Origin: Plasticicumulans lactativorans
Lineage (GTDB): Bacteria > Pseudomonadota > Gammaproteobacteria > Competibacterales > Competibacteraceae
Reading direction: 5' to 3'
Length of the DNA stretch: 64,000 nucleotides
Assembly (NCBI RefSeq): GCF_004341245.1
Contig: NZ_SLWY01000010.1
Coordinates: 124,001-188,000 of the forward strand
Shown: positions 51,122-64,000 of the stretch, piece by piece
How the letters are laid out: every line of letters starts with the position of its first letter
How positions within the stretch are numbered: the stretch's first letter is position 1
Translations under genes and position numbers: made by a program
Notes under the pieces: generated by a model
Database searches by the model: none
Seen by the model: only the letters and a program-made list of their open reading frames with translations
What the model was told of the DNA's origin: nothing

Positions 51122-51604
51122 TCAGCGCGGCCCGTGCGGGCCCCGCAGGATGTTGTCGGACCAGCGCAGCACCGCGCGCACCCGCGGCGTCAGCAGTTCC
51201 CAGGCTTCGTCGCGGCGCACCCAGCGGTACTCGCTGTGCTCGGGGCGCCCCAGCTCGGGGCTCACCGGGAGTTCGACGTGGGTGCAGCCGGTGCAGGCGA
51301 TGTAGTAGCGCGCCACCTTGGCACCGTGGTTGTAGGGCGGGGTCTCGCGGAACACCTCGCCCCAGCGGAAGTCGAGCTCGGTGATCGTGGTCTCCTCGCG
51401 CACCTCGCGGATCGCGGCGGCGAGCGGCGTCTCGCCGGGTTCGCACATGCCCTTGGGGAAGTCCCAGTAGTTGAAGGCGCGCAGCAGCAGGTAGCGCCAG
51501 CTCTTGCGTTCGGGGCGGTGCAGCAGGATCACGCCGCAGGACAGGATGCGCACGCCGCTGCCCGCGGCCGGGAGGGTGTCCCTCAGTGCGCTCAGCCTCG
51601 ACAT
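51122..51604 (-). CDS. Nudix hydrolase
   Basis: A 160-residue Nudix protein with an intact box: G-x5-E-x7-REVREE (GMCEPGETPLAAAIREVREE). The preceding NYWDFPKG is typical of bis(5'-nucleosyl)-tetraphosphatase-like members. The substrate cannot be deduced. ATG complementary to 51602-51604 is chosen; it starts 14 bp downstream of the hemE stop on the same strand, so the two are probably co-transcribed. Confidence 0.85.
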   Translation of the reverse strand: MSRLSALRDTLPAAGSGVRILSCGVILLHRPERKSWRYLLLRAFNYWDFPKGMCEPGETPLAAAIREVREETTITELDFRWGEVFRETPPYNHGAKVARYYIACTGCTHVELPVSPELGRPEHSEYRWVRRDEAWELLTPRVRAVLRWSDNILRGPHGPR

Positions 51605-51617
51605 GGTCGGGCCCTGC

Positions 51618-52688
51618 TCAGCCGGCCGCGTGGTACGGCCGCGAGAGTTCATGTACGGCATCGATCATCACCCTGGCATGTTCGGGGTCGACCTGCGGGT
51701 GGATGCCGTGGCCGAGGTTGAAGACGTGCCCCGGGCCGCGGCCGAAGCTCGCCAGCACCCGCCCGACCTCCTCGCGGATGCGCTCCGGCGGCGCATAGAG
51801 CACGCAGGGGTCGAGGTTGCCCTGTAGGGCGACGCGCTCACCGACGCGCGCGCGCGCCGCGCCGAGCTCGGTGGTCCAGTCCAGGCCGAGCGCGTCGCAG
51901 CCGCTGTCGGCCATCGCTTCGAGCCACTGGCCGCCGCCCTTGGTGAACAGGATCACCGGCACGCGCCGGCCTTCGGCCGTGCGGGTCAGCCCTTCGACGA
52001 TGCGCGCCATGTAGGCGAGCGAGAACTCGCGGTAGGGGGTCGGGGCGAGCAGCCCGCCCCAGGTGTCGAACACCATCACCGCCTGCGCGCCGGCCGCGAT
52101 CTGCGCGTTCAGGTAGGCGGTGACCGCGCGCGCGGTGACGTCGAGCAGGGCGTGCAGCAGTTCCGGGCGGCTGTAGAGCAGGCCCTTGATCAGCGCGAAC
52201 TCCTTGCTGGAGCCGCCCTCGACCATGTAGGTGGCGAGGGTCCAGGGGCTGCCGGCGAAGCCGATCAGCGGTACGCGGCCGTCGAGCTCGCGGCGGATCA
52301 GGCGCACCGCGTCGACGACGTAGCGCAGCTCGCGCTCGGGGTCGGGGACCGCGAGGCGGCGCACGTCGGCCTCGCTGCGCACCGGGCGCGCGAAGCGCGG
52401 CCCCTCGCCCTCGGCGAAGGACAGGCCCAGGCCCATCGCGTCGGGCACCGTGAGGATGTCGGAGAACAGGATCGCCGCGTCGAGCGCGAAGCGGGCCAGC
52501 GGCTGCAGGGTCACCTCGCAGGCCAGTTCCGGCGTGGTGCACAGGGTCATGAAGCTGCCGGCGCGGGCGCGGGTGCTGCGGTACTCGGGGAGGTAGCGAC
52601 CGGCCTGGCGCATCATCCAGACCGGGGTGAGGTCGACCGGCTCGCGCAGCAGGGCGCGCAGGAAGCGGTCGTTCTGGAGCGGTTGCAT
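51618..52688 (-). CDS. hemE: Uroporphyrinogen III decarboxylase
   Basis: A 356-residue enzyme that decarboxylates uroporphyrinogen III to coproporphyrinogen III in heme synthesis. The family signatures [16 protein letters not shown] and the [16 protein letters not shown] region, plus [14 protein letters not shown] near the end, are all intact. The start [15 protein letters not shown] is standard. A strong palindrome separates it from gltD upstream. Confidence 0.97.
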   Translation of the reverse strand: MQPLQNDRFLRALLREPVDLTPVWMMRQAGRYLPEYRSTRARAGSFMTLCTTPELACEVTLQPLARFALDAAILFSDILTVPDAMGLGLSFAEGEGPRFARPVRSEADVRRLAVPDPERELRYVVDAVRLIRRELDGRVPLIGFAGSPWTLATYMVEGGSSKEFALIKGLLYSRPELLHALLDVTARAVTAYLNAQIAAGAQAVMVFDTWGGLLAPTPYREFSLAYMARIVEGLTRTAEGRRVPVILFTKGGGQWLEAMADSGCDALGLDWTTELGAARARVGERVALQGNLDPCVLYAPPERIREEVGRVLASFGRGPGHVFNLGHGIHPQVDPEHARVMIDAVHELSRPYHAAG

Positions 52689-52792
52689 CACGGGTTGCTC
52701 GACGAGGGTGCACGCACGGTGCGACCGCGCAAGTGTGGCCGCCGTGTCACAGACCTGCAACTCGGCGGCGCGGCTGCCGGTGCCCGAAAACG

Positions 52793-52820
52793 GAAAAAGC
52801 CGGCGGCCGCCGGCTTTTTC
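52793..52820 (-). terminator. Terminator of the gltB-gltD operon
   Basis: A 28-base perfect palindrome (GAAAAAGCCGGCGG and its complement) with A and T runs at the ends acts as a hairpin terminator in either direction; it lies 27 bases after the gltD stop. Confidence 0.8.
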
Positions 52821-52846
52821 ATGGTGCACGCGGGGACGCGCGCGCG

Positions 52847-58806
<5,960 letters not shown>

Positions 58807-58962
58807 CGTCGCTCCGCCGAGTAGAGAGCCGCCAAGGGGAACGGCACGTCAATGTGGCCGTTCGGACACGTCCGGGGGTGGTCGCGGGGTGGCGTGAGCG
58901 GCATGGGACCGTTCCGGAAGGTCCTTGCGCGCATCGCCCGCCGATCGACCGCGCGGCCGCGC

Positions 58963-58991
58963 AGTATAACGCTGCACTGCCGCAACGTAAA
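58963..58991 (-). promoter_or_regulatory. Sigma-70-like promoter for gltB
   Basis: On the minus strand TTTACG (58991-58986) and TATACT (58968-58963) are separated by 17 bases. The 241-base gap 58807-59047 contains no gene and gives gltB a leader of about 150 bases. Confidence 0.6.
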
Positions 58992-59047
58992 CGCATGCTG
59001 ACACGAAGGTATTGACTTTCTGAAGGTTTTCGGGGTTGTGCACCCGC

Positions 59048-60733
59048 TCAGTGCGCGCGCTTCGCGCGCAGCGCCCTGCCGCTGCGCACCCACGCACCGG
59101 CACTGCGCACGTCATCGGGCAGCTGTGTCAGCGCGGACTCGGCGCGGGTCCGGTCGGGGTACGGGCCGAGCGCCAGCACCTGCCACATGCGGCCCTGGCT
59201 TTCAAGCTGCAGATACAAGGGGTTGCGCAGGTTCGCGCGGGCCGCGAAGGCGCGCAGCGTCTGCGTCGTGCCGGCGGCGGCGATCTGCACGACGTATTCG
59301 TCGTCGCGCAGTTCCGTCGCGCGCCCGTTGGCGGGGCGCTGCGGCGATGGCACGGCGGCGGCGTCGCTGCGTGAAGGGGGGGCGGCTCCCCGTTGCGGTG
59401 CAGGCCGCGCCGCGGTGCGCGGGGGCGGGGCGGTCGGCGCTGTCACGGCAGGAAGTCGCGGCGCATGCGGCGTCGCCACGACGTCCGTGCGCGCTGCCGG
59501 TGCAGCGGCAGCGACGTCGGTTGCCCGGAGGACCTCGACGGGCGTGGCGGGCGCCGCCGCACTGCCCGGTTCGACGGGGGCCGCGGCGACGGGTGGTGCC
59601 GGCGCAGCGGCCGGTTCCGCCGGCAGCGCCGGCAGCGCCGGCGGGGCGGTGGCGGTCGCCGGCGAATCCGGGGCATCCGGCGCTGCGGGTTCGGTGGCGG
59701 TCGCCGGCGTCGCGGCCGTCGTGTCGTGCGTGCTCGCGGGCTCCGGCGGTGCTGCCGGCTCCGGCGGAGCGATCGATGCGACGAGCGGCGTCGCCGCGGC
59801 TTGCGGGGCCACGTCCGCGGGGGCGGGGGACGGCGTTGGCGTGGCCGCCAACGGCGGCGGCGATTCCGCCGCGGGCACCGGCGCCGGCGGCAGGGCCGGG
59901 GCGTCGCCAGCGTGGGGGCGTTCCCACCAGAGCAGCGCCCCGACCCCGACGGCGGCGGTGATGCCGAGCGCGGCCAGCCAGACCGGTGCAAGGGCCGGCG
60001 CACGGCGCGCGCCGTGCGCCTCGGTCAGTCGCTCCAGCGCGCCGGGGTTGCCGCCGGCGCACTGCACCAGCGTCGCGGCGGCGGCACCGAGGCGTGCCGT
60101 GGTGGCCGGCCCGAAGCGCCAGCCGAGGTAGGCGCGGCTTTCCTCGGGGCTCAGCGCCGGCATGCTCACCGTGTAGATGCGCTGGCGCGTCAGGCCGGCG
60201 CCGGCGCTTTCGAGCAGGCTTTCCAGGTCACCGCTGCCGGCGAGCACCAGGCTCAGCAGGCCCGAGCGGCGCTGGTCGGCGGACAGGCCGAGGCGGATCA
60301 GCAGGGCGAGGTCGGTGGCATTGAGGCGCTCGACGTCGTCGATCAGCGCGACCGGAACCTCGTGCTGCGCGTGCAGGGTGGCGAGGTGCTGGATCAGCGT
60401 GCGCCGGGTCTCGGCCGGGTCCGCGCCGTTGGCGAGCCCGAAGGCGGCGGCGAGCGCGGCGAGCACGCCGGATTCGCTGCCGGCCAGGCACACGGTCGGG
60501 TGCCGTGGAGCGTCCTGCAGCTCGCGGGCGAGCTGGCGCAGCAACTGCGACTTGCCGCTGCCCGGCGCGCCCCGGATCGCACCGATGAACGCGCCGACGC
60601 CGGCCAGTTGCACCAGCATCGCGCGCGCGTGGGCGAGCGCCGGGGTGTCGAAGTATTCGTCGTGCCCGGCGGCGTGCAGCGGCGGCGGCCCGGCGCCGTC
60701 CGCGAGCGCGTGGGCCCTAGTGGCAGAAGGCAT
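59048..60733 (-). CDS. DamX-like AAA/SPOR-domain protein
   Basis: A 561-residue protein. An AAA ATPase domain with P-loop [14 protein letters not shown] and Walker [10 protein letters not shown] occupies ~30-250, resembling the ExeA/DamX-type fold; one membrane helix ([20 protein letters not shown]) follows at ~255-275; then a ~200-residue Ala/Pro linker and a C-terminal SPOR domain ([20 protein letters not shown] ... [14 protein letters not shown]). SPOR domains bind denuded peptidoglycan at the septum, pointing to a cell-division role. The aroK-aroB-damX order is conserved in proteobacteria. Its start overlaps the aroB stop by 17 bp. Confidence 0.85.
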   Translation of the reverse strand: MPSATRAHALADGAGPPPLHAAGHDEYFDTPALAHARAMLVQLAGVGAFIGAIRGAPGSGKSQLLRQLARELQDAPRHPTVCLAGSESGVLAALAAAFGLANGADPAETRRTLIQHLATLHAQHEVPVALIDDVERLNATDLALLIRLGLSADQRRSGLLSLVLAGSGDLESLLESAGAGLTRQRIYTVSMPALSPEESRAYLGWRFGPATTARLGAAAATLVQCAGGNPGALERLTEAHGARRAPALAPVWLAALGITAAVGVGALLWWERPHAGDAPALPPAPVPAAESPPPLAATPTPSPAPADVAPQAAATPLVASIAPPEPAAPPEPASTHDTTAATPATATEPAAPDAPDSPATATAPPALPALPAEPAAAPAPPVAAAPVEPGSAAAPATPVEVLRATDVAAAAPAARTDVVATPHAPRLPAVTAPTAPPPRTAARPAPQRGAAPPSRSDAAAVPSPQRPANGRATELRDDEYVVQIAAAGTTQTLRAFAARANLRNPLYLQLESQGRMWQVLALGPYPDRTRAESALTQLPDDVRSAGAWVRSGRALRAKRAH

Positions 60734-61796
60734 CGAGCGTGGCGCGCAGTGCGGCCGACGGCACGTCGCGCCTCACCACGCCGTGGCCCAGGCCCTGCAG
60801 CAGGATCAGCGTCAGTTGGCCGTCGCGGGTCTTCTTGTCGACCGCCATCAGCCCCAGGAAATCCTCGGCGCTCAGGCTCGCGGGTGCCGTCACCGGCAGT
60901 TGCGCGCGCGAGAACAGGCGCCGCACGCGCTCGACCGCGGCGGCGTCGAGCCAGCCGAGGCGGGCCGAGAGGTCGAGCGCCATGCAGGTGCCGGCGGCGA
61001 CCGCCTCGCCGTGCAACCAGACGCCGTAGCCGGTGCCGGTCTCGATGGCGTGGCCGAAGGTATGGCCGAGGTTGAGCAGGGCGCGCTCGCCGCTCTCGCG
61101 TTCGTCACGCCCGACGATCTCGGCCTTGCAGCGGCACGAGCGCGCGATGGCCTCGGTGAGCGCGGCACCGTCGCGTGCGAGCAGCGCTTCGAGGTTCGCT
61201 TCGAGCCAGTCGAGGAAGGGCAGGTCGCGGATCAGGCCGTACTTGATCACCTCGGCGAGCCCGGCGGCGAACTCGCGGTCGGGCAGGGTGACGAGGGTGC
61301 GGGTGTCGATGACCACGGCGCGCGGCTGGTGGAAGGCGCCGATCATGTTCTTGCCCAGCGGGTGGTTGACGCCGGTCTTGCCGCCGACCGAGGAGTCGAC
61401 CTGCGCGAGCAGCGTGGTCGGCAACTGCACGAAGTCCACGCCGCGCTGGTAGCACGCCGCGGCGAAGCCGGTCATGTCGCCGACCACGCCTCCGCCCAGG
61501 GCCAGCAGCGTGCAGTGGCGGTCGAAGCGTGCCCGCAGCAGGGCGTCGAACACGTTGCCGAGCGTGTCGAGCGTCTTGAACGACTCGCCGTCCGGCAGCA
61601 CCACCGTCTCGACCCGGCGGTCGTCGAAGGCGCTGCAGACGGTTTCGAGGTACAGCGGAGCGACCGTAGTGTTGCTGACCACCATCACCTGTCGTCCGGG
61701 GACCGCGGCGCGCCAGACGTCCGGCCGGCCGAGCAGGCCCGGACCGATGTGGATGGGGTAGCTGCGGTCACCGAGATCGACGGTCAGGGTCTGCAT
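60717..61796 (-). CDS. aroB: 3-Dehydroquinate synthase
   Basis: A 359-residue NAD-dependent enzyme that cyclises DAHP to 3-dehydroquinate in the shikimate pathway. Conserved segments include [55 protein letters not shown] and the metal-binding [11 protein letters not shown] and LHGEAVAAG. It lies 87 bp after aroK on the same strand. Confidence 0.97.
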   Translation of the reverse strand: MQTLTVDLGDRSYPIHIGPGLLGRPDVWRAAVPGRQVMVVSNTTVAPLYLETVCSAFDDRRVETVVLPDGESFKTLDTLGNVFDALLRARFDRHCTLLALGGGVVGDMTGFAAACYQRGVDFVQLPTTLLAQVDSSVGGKTGVNHPLGKNMIGAFHQPRAVVIDTRTLVTLPDREFAAGLAEVIKYGLIRDLPFLDWLEANLEALLARDGAALTEAIARSCRCKAEIVGRDERESGERALLNLGHTFGHAIETGTGYGVWLHGEAVAAGTCMALDLSARLGWLDAAAVERVRRLFSRAQLPVTAPASLSAEDFLGLMAVDKKTRDGQLTLILLQGLGHGVVRRDVPSAALRATLDAFCH

Positions 61797-61883
61797 GAAC
61801 GGTTCACGGGGCAGGGGCGGAATGCGCCATGGTGGGTGATGCGTGCCGGGGTCGCAAGCACCGGGGCCGCACGCCGCGCGTCG

Positions 61884-62405
61884 CTACAGCGAGGCGAGAT
61901 GGGTGCCGATCATCGCGGCCACGCGCCGGCCGAGCAGGCCGTCGGTGTTGACGGTGAGGTCGGCGATCTCCCGGTACAGCGGCGCCCGGATGCGCAGCAG
62001 CTCCTCGAGGCGCCCGCGCGGGTCGGCGGTGCGCAGCAGCGGACGGTTCTCGTCGCGGGCGGTGCGCCGCAGCTGTTCGTCGACCGAGGTCTCCAGGTAC
62101 ACGACCAGCCCGCGGCCGGCGAGGGCGCGGCGGTTGTCGGGGTCGAGGATGGCACCGCCGCCGGTCGCCAGCACCACGCCGTCGCGGCGGGTGAGCTCGT
62201 CGATCATCGCCTTCTCGCGGGCGCGGAAACCCGCTTCGCCCTCGAGCTCGAATATCAGCGGGATGCTCGCACCGGTGCGAGTTTCGATCTCGCGGTCACT
62301 GTCGAGGAAGGTCTTGGCCAGGGTCTGGGCGAGCAGGCGGCCGACCGTGGTCTTGCCGGCGCCCATCGGGCCGATCAGGAAGATGTTCTGGTGTGCGCTC
62401 AGCAT
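61884..62405 (-). CDS. aroK: Shikimate kinase
   Basis: A 173-residue kinase with P-loop [14 protein letters not shown], shikimate-binding DSDREIE and [10 protein letters not shown], and the GGGAIL motif. It phosphorylates shikimate. The start at the ATG complementary to 62403-62405 ([12 protein letters not shown]) is preferred to one 21 codons upstream that overlaps the pilQ stop. It sits between pilQ and aroB, the typical proteobacterial order. Confidence 0.96.
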   Translation of the reverse strand: MLSAHQNIFLIGPMGAGKTTVGRLLAQTLAKTFLDSDREIETRTGASIPLIFELEGEAGFRAREKAMIDELTRRDGVVLATGGGAILDPDNRRALAGRGLVVYLETSVDEQLRRTARDENRPLLRTADPRGRLEELLRIRAPLYREIADLTVNTDGLLGRRVAAMIGTHLASL

Positions 62406-62451
62406 CGTAGGGGGCACCGCCCCTGCCGCGGTGCGGCAGGGGCGTTGGGGC

Positions 62452-64000
62452 TCAGCGGACCACGACATTGCCGTCGACGATCTGCGGCGTGACGAAGATC
62501 AGCAGTTCGAGCTTCTGGTTCTGGTTCTGGTTGTTGCGGAACAGCCGGCCGATCATCGGGAGATCGCCGAGGAAGGGTACCTTGCTGACGTTCTCGCGGG
62601 TGATCTGCTCGAACACGCCGCCGAGCACGACGGTCTCGCCGTTGCGCACCAGCACCTGGGTGATGACCTCGCGCTTGTCGAGAACCGGCTGGCCGAGCAC
62701 GCGCTGTCCGGAGTCCTCGTTCTTGGTCACCTTGAGGTCCATGATCACGTTGCGGTCGGGGGTGATCTGCGGCACGACCGTAAGTTCGAGCAACGCGTCC
62801 TTGAATGAAACGGTGGGGGGGTTGTTGGCCGAGCCCGCCGTCGTATAGGGAATTTCACGGCCCTGCATGATCGACGCCTTCATGCGGTCGGCGGTGAGCA
62901 CCCGCGGGTTCGACAGCACCTCGCCGCGGCCCTCGGCCTGCATCGCCGAGAGTTCGAGATCGATCAGGTAGTTGCGGCCGAGGATCGCGAACGCCAGCGA
63001 CCCGGCCGGCGAAGCCACGGGCAGGTTGACGCCGAGGCGTTCGGCCAGGCTCAGGGCACTGCCATTGCCGACGATCGCGCCGTCATCGGCGAGGCGCGCC
63101 GCATTGCCGTCGGCGTTGCCACCGACCACGGCACCCGACTGCGGGCCGCCGATGCCGAGCGCGCCGCCGAAGCGCACGCCGAGCTCCTTGCTGAAGTCGT
63201 CGTTGGCGATGACGATGCGCGAGTCGATCATCACCTGGCGCACCGGGATGTCGACCTTCGACACCAGCGCGCGCACGTCGGCGACGCGCTCGGCGACATC
63301 CTGGATCAGCAGCGTGTTGGTGCGCTCGTCCACCGACAGCACGCCCCGGTCCGACAGCATCGACGTGTTGGTGTTGTCGTTGCCGGTGTTGCGCTGCTGG
63401 CCCTCCACGCTGTTGCCGTTGATCAGCTTGGCGAGCTCGGCGGCCTTGGCGTAGTTGACCTGGATGAGCTCGGAGCGCAGCGGCGCGAGCCCGAGCGACT
63501 GCTTGCGCGCCTCGAGCTCCAGGCGCTCGCGCTCGGCGACCTCCGCGGTGGGGGCGATGTAGATGACGTTGCCGGTCTGGCGCTGGGTGAGGCCCTTGGT
63601 CTGGGCGATGATGTCGAGGGCCTGGTCCCACGGCACGTTCTTCAGGCGCAGCGTGATGCGCCCGGTCACCGTGTCGCTCACCACCACGTTGAGGCCGGTG
63701 AAGTCGGCGATGATCTGCAGCACCGCGCGCACTTCGATGTCCTGGAAGTTCAGCGACAGCAACTGTCCGCGGTAGGCCTTCTCGCGGGTCTCGCCGACCG
63801 TCTGCCCGGCCTTGGCCTGCTGCGCCGGGCGCACCTCGATCGTGTAGGCGCCTTCGCTCTGGTAGCCGACCATCTCGTAGCGGCCGTTGGTGCGGATCGA
63901 CAACTGCGCGTTGCGGCCGCGGTTGACGGCGTCGATGCCGAATACCGGGGTGCCGAAGTCGCTGACGTCGAGGCGGCGCTGCTGGCCCGGGCCGAGGCGG
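62452..64000 (-). CDS. pilQ: Type IV pilus secretin PilQ (5' part beyond window)
   Basis: The frame is open to the right edge, so only the C-terminal ~516 residues are present. They contain the end of the AMIN/linker region, the STN/N0-like domain ([30 protein letters not shown]), an N1 domain and the secretin core with [26 protein letters not shown] and ending [19 protein letters not shown] ... [11 protein letters not shown]. PilQ forms the outer-membrane gate for type IV pili, a common receptor structure for inoviruses. The secretin of an inovirus is often borrowed from the host; none is encoded in the prophage here. Confidence 0.96.
   Translation of the reverse strand, partial: RLGPGQQRRLDVSDFGTPVFGIDAVNRGRNAQLSIRTNGRYEMVGYQSEGAYTIEVRPAQQAKAGQTVGETREKAYRGQLLSLNFQDIEVRAVLQIIADFTGLNVVVSDTVTGRITLRLKNVPWDQALDIIAQTKGLTQRQTGNVIYIAPTAEVAERERLELEARKQSLGLAPLRSELIQVNYAKAAELAKLINGNSVEGQQRNTGNDNTNTSMLSDRGVLSVDERTNTLLIQDVAERVADVRALVSKVDIPVRQVMIDSRIVIANDDFSKELGVRFGGALGIGGPQSGAVVGGNADGNAARLADDGAIVGNGSALSLAERLGVNLPVASPAGSLAFAILGRNYLIDLELSAMQAEGRGEVLSNPRVLTADRMKASIMQGREIPYTTAGSANNPPTVSFKDALLELTVVPQITPDRNVIMDLKVTKNEDSGQRVLGQPVLDKREVITQVLVRNGETVVLGGVFEQITRENVSKVPFLGDLPMIGRLFRNNQNQNQKLELLIFVTPQIVDGNVVVR

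Overview
The window comes from a G+C-rich betaproteobacterium. Gene content and order (pilQ-aroK-aroB-damX-gltB-gltD-hemE, ilvB-ilvH-ilvC, a GTP-type PEP carboxykinase, EF-P with both beta-lysylation enzymes) fit the Rhodocyclales, for example a Thauera- or Azoarcus-like organism. That placement is inferred from family resemblance; no rRNA or marker search was possible.

Layout. 1-6.7 kb: end of a FliK-like flagellar hook-length gene, a TSUP anion transporter, a fused ATP sulfurylase/APS kinase, a small WrbA/ArsC redox cluster, a lipoprotein, a TlpA-type thioredoxin and acylphosphatase. 6.9-16.8 kb: proS, the ilvB-ilvH-ilvC operon, an HDOD-GGDEF signalling protein, SirB2 and pckG. 16.9-26.2 kb: a complete filamentous-phage (inovirus) prophage of about 9.1 kb in tRNA-Leu(CAA), bounded by a perfect 96-bp direct repeat. 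26.2-27.2 kb: debris, namely a decayed second integrase tail and collapsed remnants of an aldo/keto reductase, an MFS transporter and a LysR gene. 27.7-38.4 kb: queA, htpX, a FimX-like degenerate GGDEF/EAL protein, epmB-efp-epmA, and an uncharacterised nitrilase / C45 hydrolase / ATP-grasp operon. 38.5-50.4 kb: a C4 metabolism island (class I fumarase, two malic enzymes, LysR regulator, aspartase, periplasmic asparaginase, dicarboxylate symporter). 50.4-64 kb: CBS protein, Nudix hydrolase, hemE, gltD, gltB, a DamX-like SPOR protein, aroB, aroK and the 3' part of pilQ.

The prophage is the most interesting system. Its leftward genes, read in transcription order, are HTH protein, two unknown proteins, a 168-nt hairpin, an Rmf/CrpP-like small protein, a putative ssDNA-binding protein, a minor coat candidate, the major coat protein, a terminator, a 23-residue micro-ORF, the adhesin (pIII/TspB-like), a pVI-like protein, the Zot-type assembly ATPase (pI), a second 168-nt inverted-repeat region, the replication initiator and a tyrosine integrase. 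This is the circular gene order of Ff-type phages. On the other strand are an XRE-type repressor, separated from the leftward genes by three 14-bp palindromic operators, and a proline-rich membrane protein that may be a moron. The integrase, att repeat, candidate integrase arm sites and decayed integrase outside attR show an integrating inovirus at a reused site.

The C4 island reads as one pathway: asparagine is deamidated in the periplasm, imported as aspartate (or C4 acids), converted to fumarate, hydrated to malate and decarboxylated to pyruvate with NADPH. The host also encodes PilQ and a FimX-like type IV pilus regulator; type IV pili are common inovirus receptors, so a link to the prophage is possible but not shown.
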